Shown piece after piece: positions 1-9,519 of a stretch of DNA of 64,000 nt (within the stretch, counting starts at the first letter, position 1; each line of letters opens with the position of its first letter). The notes below the pieces were generated by a model. It was not told where the DNA came from, made no database searches, and saw only the letters and a list, made by a program, of their open reading frames with translations. The DNA comes from Aliivibrio fischeri (lineage in GTDB: Bacteria; Pseudomonadota; Gammaproteobacteria; Enterobacterales; Vibrionaceae), in contig CP160630.1 of the NCBI GenBank assembly GCA_038993745.2, positions 434,001 to 498,000 on the forward strand, given 5' to 3'. The position numbers and the translations under genes were made by a program.

Positions 1-1280
1 GAAAGAGCAGTGCTCATAGGAATCGCATCATACATATTAAACAGTGCTATAGTGATGTCTTGTAGACCATTCTCACCCAACTCACCAATTTTATTTACGA
101 CTTGTTCAATTGCAATACCACCGAATGCAGACATCCATAATGCAGTTGCCAACGTCGGAATGATCATTACAGAGATCAAGAATTGGCGAACGGTACGACC
201 TTTAGATACACGAGCAATGAACATACCTACGAATGGGGACCATGAAATCCACCAAGCCCAGTAGAATACTGTCCAACCGTGCATCCAACCTTCATCTTCA
301 CGACCATGAGGATTACTTAGTGGAATGATGTTTTCAATATACCCTGTCACTGTTAATGGTAATGCACTCATTACATCAGAGAAACCAATGAAAATAATGA
401 AGAATAATAAAGCAACAGCCACAAGCATGTTGACGTTACTTAATAGTTTTACACCGCCATCAATGCCTCGTATTACCGAGATCATAGCAAGCATGGTCAC
501 AAAAATGATTACGCCAATTTGCATGTTAACGCCACCATCGGTACCAAATACATGATTGATACCACCAGCAGCTTGTTGAGCTCCTAGACCAAGAGAGGTT
601 GCAAGGCCAAATAGTGTCGCTAGTACGGTTAGAATATCAATGATATGACCGAACCAACCCCATGTTCTATCACCTAAAATTGGATAGAAGACAGAGCGCA
701 TTGATAGTGGTAAGCCTTTATTAAAAGTAAAGAATGCTAAAGAGAGGGCCACTAAGCCATATATTGCCCATGGGTGGATACCCCAGTGGTACATAGTGCC
801 GCCCAATGCTAGTTTTTTAGCTTCTTCGGTAAATGGTTCAACATCTAAAGGGGTGCCATACCAATCAGTAAAATAAGCAAGAGGCTCAGCAACGCCATAG
901 AACATTAAACCAATACCCATACCAGCAGCAAATAGCATTGCCATCCATGAGATTGTAGAGTGTTCAGGTTTTGCCTTGTCGCCACCAATGCGAATTTTGC
1001 CAAAAGGAGAAATGATTAGCGCTAAACAGAATATCAGAAAGATATTACTAGACCACATAAAGAGGCCATCAAAATTGTTGATGATTTGCCACTTAACACC
1101 GTCAAGAAGGGATTTTGCTTCTGTTGGGTCCATAACTAGAAGCACAGTAAGAAAAAGAATAATGGAACCAGCACTAATACCAAAAACCTGATTATGAATA
1201 TCAAAACCCCATTTTTGGATATTGTCCTGTCCAACCTCGTAGTCAGTACTGTCTATACTGTACTTATCCGTAGTACTCAT
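1..1280 (-). CDS. BCCT family betaine/choline/carnitine transporter (3' end cut by window)
   Basis: Sodium- or proton-coupled uptake of compatible solutes across the inner membrane. The minus-strand reading begins at ATG 1280 and stays open for 426 codons to the window edge, so the C-terminus is missing. The translation starts MSTTDKYSIDSTDYEVG. It contains the glycine stretch GMGIGLMFYGVAEP, typical of BCCT helix TM3 near the substrate and sodium sites, and the family signature region FYWAWWISWSPFVGMFIARV, rich in substrate-cage tryptophans. Several hydrophobic helices are evident. Substrate specificity (betaine, choline, carnitine) cannot be read from this part. A marine bacterium commonly carries several such carriers. 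Family assignment is secure; the specific orthologue is not. Confidence 0.9.
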   Translation of the reverse strand, partial: MSTTDKYSIDSTDYEVGQDNIQKWGFDIHNQVFGISAGSIILFLTVLLVMDPTEAKSLLDGVKWQIINNFDGLFMWSSNIFLIFCLALIISPFGKIRIGGDKAKPEHSTISWMAMLFAAGMGIGLMFYGVAEPLAYFTDWYGTPLDVEPFTEEAKKLALGGTMYHWGIHPWAIYGLVALSLAFFTFNKGLPLSMRSVFYPILGDRTWGWFGHIIDILTVLATLFGLATSLGLGAQQAAGGINHVFGTDGGVNMQIGVIIFVTMLAMISVIRGIDGGVKLLSNVNMLVAVALLFFIIFIGFSDVMSALPLTVTGYIENIIPLSNPHGREDEGWMHGWTVFYWAWWISWSPFVGMFIARVSKGRTVRQFLISVMIIPTLATALWMSAFGGIAIEQVVNKIGELGENGLQDITIALFNMYDAIPMSTAL

Positions 1281-1420
1281 GTGTCCTCACATTAAAATAT
1301 AATGGCTCCCATTGGAGACCATCAAACGACTGCAACATCAATGTAACAGTTTTTTCATGAGGATGATATCAGAGTTGAGAATTCAATAACATATATAATT
1401 TTTTTGTTGATATAAATAAA

Positions 1421-1450
1421 AACGCCTTAAAACAGTGCTTTAAGGCGTTT
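1421..1450 (-). terminator. Rho-independent terminator after yiaV
   Basis: Inverted repeat AACGCCTTAAA / TTTAAGGCGTT with a short loop. Read on the minus strand it is followed by a T-rich run, about 20 bp beyond the yiaV stop codon. Confidence 0.85.
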
Positions 1451-1470
1451 ATGATATAGGTTAAAGGTGG

Positions 1471-2601
1471 TTAGTGGTCAAGGTATAGATAGTTTTGCCA
1501 AGACTTCATACGAATTAATACTTTACGCATAATCGACACATGTTCGAAGCTATCAGAGTAAACGGAAATTTCAGCATTTGAACCCGCTGGGAGGTGAAAT
1601 TCGGATACATCATCAGTCAGTTTCAGTTTTACTAATGCTCGACCGTTTGTACGAATAGCATTTGTTCCTAAAAGCGCACCAGATGCTTGTATTTGACCTT
1701 CACCAATAGCAGGGATCACTTCTACAACTTCCCCTTTAAATACACGTCCAGGAATCGCTCTAAAAAGAAACTCAGCTTCGAATCCTGCTCGTAATCGTTG
1801 TAATGAGTTTTGTCTGAAAGCACCTACAAAGTATTGATCTTCTGTATGTACAAACGTCATTACAGGACGAAGTGGAATAGGGACTGCCATCATACCAGGA
1901 CGTAGCGCCATTTGAGTTACATACCCATCTGTTGGTGCTTTTACAATTGTTTCGTCAAGATTAAATTGCGCTTGTTCTAACTCTGCACGCATACGAGCTA
2001 CAGTAGTGTTTTCACCGTTTATTTCAGACTCTAGTGCAAGCTTTGCTTGCTGCTCTTGAGCTTGAACCGATTCTAATGTTGCTTCAGAAGCTTTGTATGT
2101 TTGTTTACGAGTATCAAGTTGTTGAGCAGTGAAAGCACCTTTTTTATAGCCTTTTTCATAACGTTTAAATTCACGATAGGCTTTATCTTTATCTGCTGTC
2201 GCTTTTATTGTGTTTGATTGTGCTGACTTATAAACTGATTCTAACTGAAGTGCTGCTTGTTCAGCTTCACTTAAAGCAGCTTGTTTACGAATAACTTCAG
2301 CTTGAAAAGGAATTGGGTCAATTTTGAATAAAACATCACCAGCGGCAACAGGTTGGTTTGGTGTAACGTTAACCTCGATAACTTTGCCTCTAACACTTGG
2401 AACAATTGGCGTGGTTACATAAAATTGTCCACCAAATTGAGTAAATGGGTGGTTGTAGTTCATTAATAGAACTAGAGTTCCAACTAATACAACGCCGCCT
2501 AAACCTGCGGTAGGCACTGTCCATTTGTTTAGTGGAATATTAAAGATTTTAAATACCGCAATACATAACGCGGTGTACGTCAAAATAAGCAATAAATCCA
2601 T
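1471..2601 (-). CDS. yiaV: HlyD-family membrane fusion protein, YiaV-like
   Basis: Periplasmic adaptor of the HlyD/EmrA type, which would link an inner-membrane transporter to an outer-membrane channel. The 376-residue protein has two N-terminal hydrophobic stretches (about residues 1-20 and 28-48). A biotinyl-lipoyl-like half motif follows (VRGKVIEVNVTPNQPVAAGD), then a long coiled-coil hairpin at about 100-210, the second lipoyl half (IVKAPTDGYVTQMALRPG) and a beta-barrel domain. It matches E. coli YiaV in length and layout, and the neighbour is the usual YiaW partner. The start ATG shares one base with the yiaW stop (TAATG), suggesting translational coupling. The transported substrate is unknown; no transporter gene is next to it. 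Confidence 0.85.
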   Translation of the reverse strand: MDLLLILTYTALCIAVFKIFNIPLNKWTVPTAGLGGVVLVGTLVLLMNYNHPFTQFGGQFYVTTPIVPSVRGKVIEVNVTPNQPVAAGDVLFKIDPIPFQAEVIRKQAALSEAEQAALQLESVYKSAQSNTIKATADKDKAYREFKRYEKGYKKGAFTAQQLDTRKQTYKASEATLESVQAQEQQAKLALESEINGENTTVARMRAELEQAQFNLDETIVKAPTDGYVTQMALRPGMMAVPIPLRPVMTFVHTEDQYFVGAFRQNSLQRLRAGFEAEFLFRAIPGRVFKGEVVEVIPAIGEGQIQASGALLGTNAIRTNGRALVKLKLTDDVSEFHLPAGSNAEISVYSDSFEHVSIMRKVLIRMKSWQNYLYLDH

Positions 2602-2981
2602 TATGCTTGCTCCTCTTGAGATGGTTTTTGAGGCGCCTGTTTAACTTGATTGACTTCTATTTGAGAGAGTTTTTCAGTTAATAGCTCTACTTGGTCATTA
2701 AGATGATTAACACGAGTTTGTAGCTCTAATTGATTGTTTTCGATTTTATGGAAGCCCCAACCACGATCTTCACGCCATAGCGTTGCCCAGATCCAAAGAA
2801 ATGGCCATAAAACATGGAGAGTAAACAGACTTACCCAGCCAGCGACATGAATTGCATCAGAATGTGGGTGGTTGCGTTTGTGAGCTATCTCATAAGGAAT
2901 ATCATGAATGACAATGATGCCATAGAAAATGACAAGGGCAACGAAGACCAATAAACCAAGTGCAAAATAATCTAAAAACAT
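2601..2981 (-). CDS. yiaW: DUF3302 inner-membrane protein, YiaW-like
   Basis: Small inner-membrane protein of unknown function, always found with YiaV-type adaptors. Two hydrophobic segments are visible (FALGLLVFVALVIFYGIIVI and WVSLFTLHVLWPFLWIWATL), followed by WREDRGWGF and a charged C-terminal coiled coil (about residues 80-110). I chose ATG 2981 (MFLDYFALG), giving 126 residues, because AAGGA lies a few bases upstream. The longer reading starts at a TTG without a ribosome site. It forms a two-gene operon with yiaV. The C-terminal tail is longer than in the E. coli protein of about 107 residues. Confidence 0.85.
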   Translation of the reverse strand: MFLDYFALGLLVFVALVIFYGIIVIHDIPYEIAHKRNHPHSDAIHVAGWVSLFTLHVLWPFLWIWATLWREDRGWGFHKIENNQLELQTRVNHLNDQVELLTEKLSQIEVNQVKQAPQKPSQEEQA

Positions 2982-3093
2982 AAACGTATCCTTGTTTACC
3001 TTTATTGTTAACAAAAACTATATTTTTTAATAACTTGAGTTTGGCATTTGTAAGAACAATACGCAAGGTTAATAAGTTTTTAGAAACAAAAAA

Positions 3094-3122
3094 ACCGACT
3101 ATAAGCAAATGAGTCGGTTTTT
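3094..3122 (-). terminator. Terminator after the diguanylate cyclase gene
   Basis: Stem ACCGACT / AGTCGGT with T-runs on both sides. It lies between the 5' side of yiaW and the end of the minus-strand GGDEF gene and serves the latter. Confidence 0.85.
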
Positions 3123-3146
3123 TGTTTGTTTTTTATACTGGGTTGG

Positions 3147-4379
3147 TTATTCGCTGACGCAGTTACGTCCGCCTTCTTTGGCTCTGTATAACGCTTCGTC
3201 GGCAGCTTTAATAACTAGCTGTGGCTTTCTTAAATCTTCGCTATCGGCAACACCAATACTAATGGTTACGTTTACGACTTTTGTTTTATTCGCTTTACCA
3301 CGCTTAGCTTGTCCTTCTTTGTTATCTTTAGGACGAGTAGAAGTATCACGAATAATTAAATCATAATCAGCGATGTCTTCTCGTAACTCTTCAAGATATT
3401 CTAAACTTTGCTTCGCTGTTTTACCTTTAAATAAAACCGTAAATTCTTCGCCACCATAACGATAAACTTTCGCGTTACCACCAGTTTGAGCCATGATACT
3501 GGCAACTAACTTAAGCACGTCATCACCAGTATCGTGTCCATAAGTATCATTAAACTTTTTAAAATGGTCGACATCAAGCATTGCAATGGTGTAGGTGCGA
3601 CCAAGGTGTTTCATTTCAGATTCTAGAGCTCGTCGCCCCGGAATCCCAGTTAACTGATCGATAAACGCCAATTCATGGCTTGCTGAAATAATGTAAAGAA
3701 GCAGAAGTAAGCCAGCAATTGAAAACATCGTGCTTGAGATGTAATCAACACTAAATAATGAAAAAGTCAGTGATGAATAAAGTAAGCACGTGTAAGACGC
3801 CAGATCCGTATTGTTACTTCGAGTTAAAACGAAAATAGCGGATAAGCCACACATTACAATACTATAAAGAACAACAATAACAGGCAGAGGTGAGATTTCT
3901 GGAATATTGAGCAAATAGGTTTGCCATATTTCAGTCATGTCATTATCAGCAAAGTGTACCGTTATTATCCAGCACCAGAAAAACATGAAGAGTAATATGC
4001 ATAAATAACCCGCACCGAACTTAGAGAAAATTCGACGTTCAGGGAAAATAAATGTAGCCATCATGCAGATAGGTAATAAAAAGGCGGTTAATGTAAATTC
4101 AATTCGTGTCGTACCGTATGATAATGGTACTTGCAACCTTTCTTGAATTATCCAATAAGCAATAGCCATACTTATCGCTATCATACCAATTCGTCCTTGG
4201 TTAAAAGGCTGACTTAGTAGTAAAACGATAGATAATACAATATAGGGCAGTATATAGGAGAACCCTTGATTCTCAGATGAGAGTTGGATTATGCCATCCA
4301 TTCCAGTAATCACAGATACAACTATGATAATAGGGAGCAATAATTTAAATAAAGGATGGCTGAGAAGGTTAAAAGACAT
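3147..4379 (-). CDS. Membrane-bound GGDEF diguanylate cyclase
   Basis: Makes cyclic di-GMP from two GTP. The N-terminal half (about residues 1-235) is strongly hydrophobic, with around six to eight membrane helices and no recognised sensor domain. The C-terminal GGDEF domain carries the intact active motif YRYGGEEF and the magnesium-site motif AMLDVDHFKKFNDTYGH. No RxxD product-inhibition site is visible upstream of GGEEF, so feedback inhibition may be weak. I use ATG 4379 (MSFNLL, 410 residues); an upstream in-frame GTG at 4427 is possible, and neither has a strong ribosome site. The gene diverges from a ComFB-like gene, a family linked to c-di-GMP binding. Basic residues interrupt the domain around residue 370. 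Confidence 0.9.
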   Translation of the reverse strand: MSFNLLSHPLFKLLLPIIIVVSVITGMDGIIQLSSENQGFSYILPYIVLSIVLLLSQPFNQGRIGMIAISMAIAYWIIQERLQVPLSYGTTRIEFTLTAFLLPICMMATFIFPERRIFSKFGAGYLCILLFMFFWCWIITVHFADNDMTEIWQTYLLNIPEISPLPVIVVLYSIVMCGLSAIFVLTRSNNTDLASYTCLLYSSLTFSLFSVDYISSTMFSIAGLLLLLYIISASHELAFIDQLTGIPGRRALESEMKHLGRTYTIAMLDVDHFKKFNDTYGHDTGDDVLKLVASIMAQTGGNAKVYRYGGEEFTVLFKGKTAKQSLEYLEELREDIADYDLIIRDTSTRPKDNKEGQAKRGKANKTKVVNVTISIGVADSEDLRKPQLVIKAADEALYRAKEGGRNCVSE

Positions 4380-4523
4380 TATTTTTTTAACTAATCCTAT
4401 AAAACTAAAAAAGAAAGAGTGTGTCACTGAACTGATGAGACAATTTGTTATTCTATCAATAACGTGACTCTATTCATATGCTTACGATACACTTAATGCA
4501 TTAAACAACAATAAGGTGCCTCT

Positions 4524-4882
4524 ATGGAATCAAACATTCATAATTATATGGAAGTTCTCGTCAATAAACGATTTTTTGCATTGGAATTCCACCAGATTTA
4601 TACGCTTGATCAAATCGCTGACATGAAGTGCATTGCACTTAATCAACTTCCTACACTTTATATTCGTTATAGCTTGGATATGTTAGCGGCAACTTCTCAG
4701 AAAAATTAATGCAATATGACGAAATGGTTGCAGCTGCGGTTGAAAATGCGGAAAAAATGATCGCAAATGATAGAAGAGAAAGAAAAGATGACTTTGATGA
4801 TATTGTGATATATCGCCCTAAAGATCGTTTCGAGTTAGAGGACGAAGAAGATCCATTTTCAGGCAAATTGAATTTAGATTAG
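4524..4882 (+). pseudogene. ComFB-like protein, frameshifted at about 4691
   Basis: The first 61 codons (MESNIHNYMEVLVNKRFFAL...) match the start of the late-competence ComFB family. The frame then ends in a stop at 4707-4709. The downstream +1 frame continues at once with FSEKLMQYDEMVAAAVENAE and an acidic tail to TAG 4880-4882. One extra base at the AA of 4691-4692 would restore a protein of 119 residues. AAGGTG lies about 11 bases upstream of ATG 4524. In cyanobacteria ComFB/CdgR proteins bind cyclic di-GMP. The usual cysteine pair of Bacillus ComFB is reduced to one Cys here. A diguanylate cyclase diverges from it. Interrupted as given, either by mutation or by a sequencing deletion. Confidence 0.7.
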
Positions 4883-4900
4883 TGCTAAGTAATAAAAAGA

Positions 4901-4928
4901 AAACCCATACTATAAAGTATGGGTTTTT
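4901..4928. terminator. Bidirectional terminator between comFB-like gene and rnb
   Basis: Stem AAACCCATAC / GTATGGGTTT with A and T runs on both flanks, placed between convergent genes. Confidence 0.85.
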
Positions 4929-4952
4929 GTTTGTTCTAAATAAAAAGGTTAC

Positions 4953-6995
4953 TTATGCGTCTGCACTTGTAGTTGCATTTGTTGTTGCATCTTCATTTTC
5001 AACAACAGGTGTTTCTTCTGGTTCTGGAGCAGGAAAAGCCTGAAGTGGTTTCGCAACCATATTACGAGTGTCTTCTTTCACTTCAGCTAATACAACTGGA
5101 AGTTGATCGCCAAGTTTAAACGTTTCATGTTTATCAATAGAGATAATGCCTTGGTCAGCATTGCATTCGATACGTTCTTTATTATCAACGATTAATGAAC
5201 CCGGAATAAATGCTGCTGCGCCATTTTCAATTAAACGTACACGCATACCTGCACGATTAATATCAAAAATTTCAGCAGTGTATTTAGTCTCTTTTTCAAC
5301 TTCTGATGCTAATGTTCTGCAGTATAACCAATCACTTACATTTCGTTCTGCCATACGATGGAAGCGGCGGCTAAGTGCTAGTTCTTCTCCAACGATATCA
5401 TCAGGGCGTTGAACAGGCTCTTTTCCTAAAATGTGAGCTTTAAGCATACGATGATTAATCATATCGCTGTACTTACGGATTGGAGAAGTCCATGTTGCGT
5501 AAATATCTAATCCCATAGCGTAGTGAGGTAGTGGTTCATTACCTGTCTCGCTGTAGGTTTGGAATTTACGAATACGCGCATCTAAATAAGACGTTGGTTG
5601 CTTTCCTAATAGACGGCGTAATTCACTGAAGCCTTCAAGGGTAGAAATTTGTTCTTCCGTAAATTCGACACCATCTAATTGATTAACAATTTCAACAACG
5701 TCTTTTAATTTGTCAGATTTGATACCAGCATGAGAGTTAAATACGCCCATATTAAATGCTGCACGTAATGTTTTACCTGCACAAATGTTTGCCGTTACCA
5801 TTGCTTCTTCAACAAGCTTGTTCGCTGTACGGCGCATATCAGCATGAATAGCGATAACATCGTTGTCTTCGCTTAATTCAAAACGGTAATCAGGACGATC
5901 TGGGAAAATAACCGCGTGAGTTTCTCTCCAAGTTGTACGTACTTGAGCAAACTCATACAGCTCCGTTACTACTTGTGCGATGGTGTCATTTGGTTGCCAT
6001 TTATCACAAGAGCCCGTTTCTAAGAAATCAGAAACATGGTCATAAGCTAAACGAGCGTGTGATTTGATCGTTGCTGCAAAAAAGTTGATGCTGTCTTCTT
6101 GGATATTGCCGTTTGCATCAACCAATACTGTACAGCAAAGAGCAGGGCGTTCTTGGCCTTCAATTAAAGAACATAACTCATCACTTAAATCACGAGGTAA
6201 CATAGGAATATTACGACCTGGTAGGTAGATCGTATAACCACGTTCACGTGCCACTTTATCCATACTGTCATCTGGTGTGATATAAGCGGTAGGATCTGCA
6301 ATAGCAATAGTTAGTTCAAATGAACCATTTTCAAGCTTTTTGATATATAACGCATCATCCATGTCTTTGGTTGATTCGCCATCAATGGTTACGAATGGGG
6401 TTGCTGTCATATCGACACGAACTAAATCAGCGTCGTCTTTGATTTCCCAATGTTCAATACCTTCAGGCTCTGAGTTAGGTAAATCGTTTTGAGCTAGAGT
6501 TACCCACCAAGGTGCAATTTTGTCATCGCTGTCAGTGATTTTATGGGTAATATCACATTGAAAGCCTTGATCCCCTTTTAATGGGTGTTGAGTTAACTCT
6601 GCAACAACCCAGTCACCTTCTTTAAGTGTCTCTGGGTTTACGCCTTTGCGAGTTTTTGCCTTAATAGCATTTTTTAAACTAGGGTGATCAGGCATTACTT
6701 GTAGACGTTTTTTAAACATCTGAATACGGCCAATGAACCGGGTAATTGATTGTTCGATTAATTGATCTGGTTCTGCTTGCTCTTTTTCATTCTCTGTACG
6801 AATAAGAGCCACTACTTTGTCACCATGCATAACTTTTTTCATTTGTGCTGGTGGGATAAAGATGCTTTTTTTCTTATCATCTGATTCTAAGAAGCCAAAG
6901 CCACGTTCAGTTGCTTTAATAGTGCCTTCTTTTTTTGGAAGTTTTTCTTGTATTTGCTGCTTCAATTGCGCAAGTAGTGGGTTATCTTGAAACAT
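4953..6995 (-). CDS. rnb: Exoribonuclease II
   Basis: 3'-to-5' hydrolytic exonuclease that degrades single-stranded RNA in the cytoplasm. The 680-residue protein has an N-terminal cold-shock RNA-binding region ([26 protein letters not shown]). A central RNB catalytic domain follows, with the metal-binding aspartates in [16 protein letters not shown] (about residues 202-217) and [19 protein letters not shown]. The C-terminal S1 domain ([17 protein letters not shown]) is followed by an acidic/threonine tail of about 40 residues, making it longer than the 644-residue E. coli enzyme. ATG 6995 gives the usual [12 protein letters not shown] start. It stands alone, divergent from deaD; pairing with a helicase gene makes sense for RNA turnover, but no operon is implied. 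Confidence 0.96.
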   Translation of the reverse strand: MFQDNPLLAQLKQQIQEKLPKKEGTIKATERGFGFLESDDKKKSIFIPPAQMKKVMHGDKVVALIRTENEKEQAEPDQLIEQSITRFIGRIQMFKKRLQVMPDHPSLKNAIKAKTRKGVNPETLKEGDWVVAELTQHPLKGDQGFQCDITHKITDSDDKIAPWWVTLAQNDLPNSEPEGIEHWEIKDDADLVRVDMTATPFVTIDGESTKDMDDALYIKKLENGSFELTIAIADPTAYITPDDSMDKVARERGYTIYLPGRNIPMLPRDLSDELCSLIEGQERPALCCTVLVDANGNIQEDSINFFAATIKSHARLAYDHVSDFLETGSCDKWQPNDTIAQVVTELYEFAQVRTTWRETHAVIFPDRPDYRFELSEDNDVIAIHADMRRTANKLVEEAMVTANICAGKTLRAAFNMGVFNSHAGIKSDKLKDVVEIVNQLDGVEFTEEQISTLEGFSELRRLLGKQPTSYLDARIRKFQTYSETGNEPLPHYAMGLDIYATWTSPIRKYSDMINHRMLKAHILGKEPVQRPDDIVGEELALSRRFHRMAERNVSDWLYCRTLASEVEKETKYTAEIFDINRAGMRVRLIENGAAAFIPGSLIVDNKERIECNADQGIISIDKHETFKLGDQLPVVLAEVKEDTRNMVAKPLQAFPAPEPEETPVVENEDATTNATTSADA

Positions 6996-7317
6996 GAGCC
7001 TTCATTATAATAGAGAAATAACGAAGTAATTTTACTATTGCACCTAATTGATTACTAGAAAACTTGGACGAAATGTACAAAAAAGAACATTTAAAGTACA
7101 AAAAACTACCAAATCTAAGAAAATGAAGCTAAATTTGTGAACTCGCTCAATTTTTTCTGGTAATTCTTGCCGTATTAGGGCATTATGCGCGCCCTGAGTT
7201 AATCCACTTTCTATAATTGAGTGGAATTGACCTGTCCTGTCCCGAGAGCTTGTGTGTGTGTATGGAACTTGCTGAGCAAATGGGACCTTTTTTATATGAT
7301 TAATTATTGGGATCCCA
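6996..7317 (+). promoter_or_regulatory. Promoter region and structured leader of deaD
   Basis: A gene-free stretch between rnb and deaD. A likely -10 (CATTAT, 7181-7186) is followed by a GC-rich discriminator GCGCGCCC. The presumed transcript then has a hairpin TCCACT / AGTGGA (about 7203-7225). A second, imperfect fold pairs GTCCC (about 7238) with GGGAC and is followed by TTTTTT (7288-7293), like an attenuator. The start codon is immediately preceded by the perfect palindrome TTGGGATCCCAA (7307-7318), which includes the only purine-rich ribosome site. Long structured leaders are known for cold-shock helicase genes; the regulation here is inferred. Confidence 0.5.
7262..7303 (+). CDS. Possible 13-residue leader peptide upstream of deaD
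   Basis: Short reading frame MELAEQMGPFLYD that ends 14 bases before the deaD start and spans the terminator-like T-run. It has only a distant GAGAG upstream. E. coli also has a tiny gene (yrbN) in its deaD leader, so a translated leader is plausible, but nothing here proves translation. Confidence 0.3.
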   Translation: MELAEQMGPFLYD

Positions 7318-9222
7318 ATGTCAGAATCTATTACTGAATTTCGCCAACTGGCTTTAGACGAATCAATCTTATCTGCACTTGATGATATGGGCTTTGTAGC
7401 TCCAACTCCTATTCAAGCAGCTTCGATTCCTCTACTTCTAGAAGGCCGTGATGCTCTTGGTAAAGCGCAAACAGGTACTGGTAAAACAGCTGCATTCTCT
7501 TTACCACTATTAAACAAAATCAATCTTAAGCAACATAACCCACAAGCAATTATCATGGCTCCAACTCGTGAACTTGCTATTCAGGTTGCTGCTGAAGTTA
7601 AAAACCTTGGTCGTAACATCAAGGGTCTTAAAGTTTTAGAGATCTACGGTGGTGCATCTATCGTTGATCAAATGCGTGCTCTAAGTCGCGGTGCTCATAT
7701 CATCGTTGGTACTCCTGGCCGTGTTAAAGATTTACTAAATCGTGACCGTCTAAACCTAGGCGAAGTTCATACGTTCATCCTAGATGAAGCAGATGAAATG
7801 CTTAAAATGGGTTTTGTTGATGATGTAACTTGGATTCTTGAAAAAGCACCAGATACAGCTCAACGTATCCTTTTCTCTGCAACTATGCCTCCAATGGTTA
7901 AAACAATCGTTGATCGTTACCTACGTGAACCTGCTCGTGTAGACGTTGCTGGTACTAACCACACGGTTGATAAAGTAGAGCAAAACTTCTGGGTTGTTAA
8001 AGGCGTAGAAAAAGACGAAGCAATGTCTCGTCTACTTGAAACTGAAGAAACTGATGCGTCAATCGTATTCGTTCGTACTCGTCAAGATACTGAGCGTCTA
8101 GCTGATTGGTTATCTGCTCGTGGCTTTAAAGCTGCTGCACTGCACGGTGATATCCCTCAGTCTCAACGTGAACGTACTGTTGATAACATCAAAAACGGCG
8201 TTATCGATATCCTAGTTGCTACTGACGTAGTTGCACGTGGTCTTGATGTTCCACGTATTACTCACGTATTTAACTACGATATCCCATTTGATGTTGAATC
8301 TTACATCCACCGTATCGGTCGTACAGGTCGTGCTGGACGTAAAGGTAAAGCGATCCTTCTAGTTCGCACAAACCAAATGCGTATGCTTCGTACAATCGAG
8401 CGTGTAACTAAGTCAACAATGGAAGAAATTCAACTTCCACATCGTGACCAAGTTGCAGAATGTCGTTTAGCTGCTTTAGCTGCTGAACTTCAAGCGGATA
8501 AAGAATTTGTTGCTCTTGATGCGTTTACTGATCTAATCAATAAACTTCAAGAAACACTAGAAATCGATGCAACTACAATTGCTGCAATGCTACTTAAGCG
8601 TCAGCAAGGCAAGCGTCCTTTATTCTACAAAGGTCCAGACCCAATGATCGCTGCTATGGAACGTGCTAAGAATCGTCGTTCTGATCGTGGCGAACGTGGT
8701 GAGCGCGGTGGCCGTGGTGATCGTCCTGAGCGTGGTGAACGTCGTCAATACAATAACGATGACTTCGATACATACCAATTAGAAGTAGGTCGTGAGCAAG
8801 GCGTTCAAGTTAAAGACATCGTAGGTGCTCTAGCTAACGAACTTGGTTTCACAAAAGGTTCTATCGGTGCAATTAAACTTGCTCCTGGCCACACATACGT
8901 ACAACTTCCTAAGAAAATGTCTGCAGATGTTGCTGGTAAACTTAAGAAACTACGTATTCGTCAAAACGAGACAAAAGCAGTTGTTGTTGAAGGTGTTGAC
9001 CTAACAATCGAACGTCGTCCTCGCACTGGTGGTGGTCGTGATGATAACCGTGGTGGCAATGGCCGTGGCGGTTACCGTGGTAATCGTGAAAACCGTGAAG
9101 GTGGCCGTGGTGGCGAGCGTCGTTTCGATCGCAACAAAGGTGGTGATCACCGTGGTAGTCACCGTGGCGAGCGTGCACCAGGCGGCCGTGGCCGTGGTCG
9201 CAGCGAGCGTAGCGAAGGTTAA
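7318..9222 (+). CDS. deaD: DEAD-box ATP-dependent RNA helicase DeaD (CsdA)
   Basis: Unwinds RNA in ribosome assembly and mRNA decay, especially in the cold. The 634-residue protein shows every helicase motif: Q motif with PTPIQ, AQTGTGKT (motif I), PTRELA, TPGR, DEAD, SAT, and HRIGRTGR (motif VI). A DbpA-like RNA-binding domain (about residues 480-555) follows. The tail, from about residue 565, is made of Arg/Gly-rich repeats such as GGRDDNRGGNGRGG, as is normal for DeaD. Codon use is strikingly uniform (many GGT/CGT), consistent with high expression. The start at MSESITEF is fixed by family similarity. See the leader for likely control. Confidence 0.97.
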   Translation: MSESITEFRQLALDESILSALDDMGFVAPTPIQAASIPLLLEGRDALGKAQTGTGKTAAFSLPLLNKINLKQHNPQAIIMAPTRELAIQVAAEVKNLGRNIKGLKVLEIYGGASIVDQMRALSRGAHIIVGTPGRVKDLLNRDRLNLGEVHTFILDEADEMLKMGFVDDVTWILEKAPDTAQRILFSATMPPMVKTIVDRYLREPARVDVAGTNHTVDKVEQNFWVVKGVEKDEAMSRLLETEETDASIVFVRTRQDTERLADWLSARGFKAAALHGDIPQSQRERTVDNIKNGVIDILVATDVVARGLDVPRITHVFNYDIPFDVESYIHRIGRTGRAGRKGKAILLVRTNQMRMLRTIERVTKSTMEEIQLPHRDQVAECRLAALAAELQADKEFVALDAFTDLINKLQETLEIDATTIAAMLLKRQQGKRPLFYKGPDPMIAAMERAKNRRSDRGERGERGGRGDRPERGERRQYNNDDFDTYQLEVGREQGVQVKDIVGALANELGFTKGSIGAIKLAPGHTYVQLPKKMSADVAGKLKKLRIRQNETKAVVVEGVDLTIERRPRTGGGRDDNRGGNGRGGYRGNRENREGGRGGERRFDRNKGGDHRGSHRGERAPGGRGRGRSERSEG

Positions 9223-9247
9223 TCCTTAGCAAATAATCAAAATAAAA

Positions 9248-9274
9248 ACCGAGCTCATGTAGCTCGGTTTTTTT
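9248..9274 (+). terminator. Terminator after deaD
   Basis: Stem ACCGAGCT / AGCTCGGT followed by seven T, 25 bases beyond the deaD stop. Confidence 0.9.
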
Positions 9275-9519
9275 ATGTCTGCATAAAATGGTTTTATATT
9301 GTTTCAAGCTTATAAAAAAGTATATAAAGGCAATAGTAGTGTGCCGTTAATATCTTAACTACATGATTAGAGTAGGCAAATAGGCGATGATGATTTAATT
9401 ATTTATAAGTGAAATAGTTGTTTCTGTTTTCAATAAATAGTGATATTTTTTGAAAAATCAGCAGGGCTTGCGATATTGACTGCTGTGAATACTCTTTTTA
9501 TTCATAAATGGAAAATAAC

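Noticed and set aside
10..1191. Plus-strand reading frames at the window start
   Set aside because: They are opposite the BCCT carrier gene, whose minus-strand reading has all family motifs.
8660..9220. Tandem GGTGGCCGTGGT-like repeats as a DNA repeat or CRISPR
   Set aside because: They encode the Arg/Gly-rich tail of DeaD; there are no regular spacers. The opposing His-rich frame is a shadow of it.
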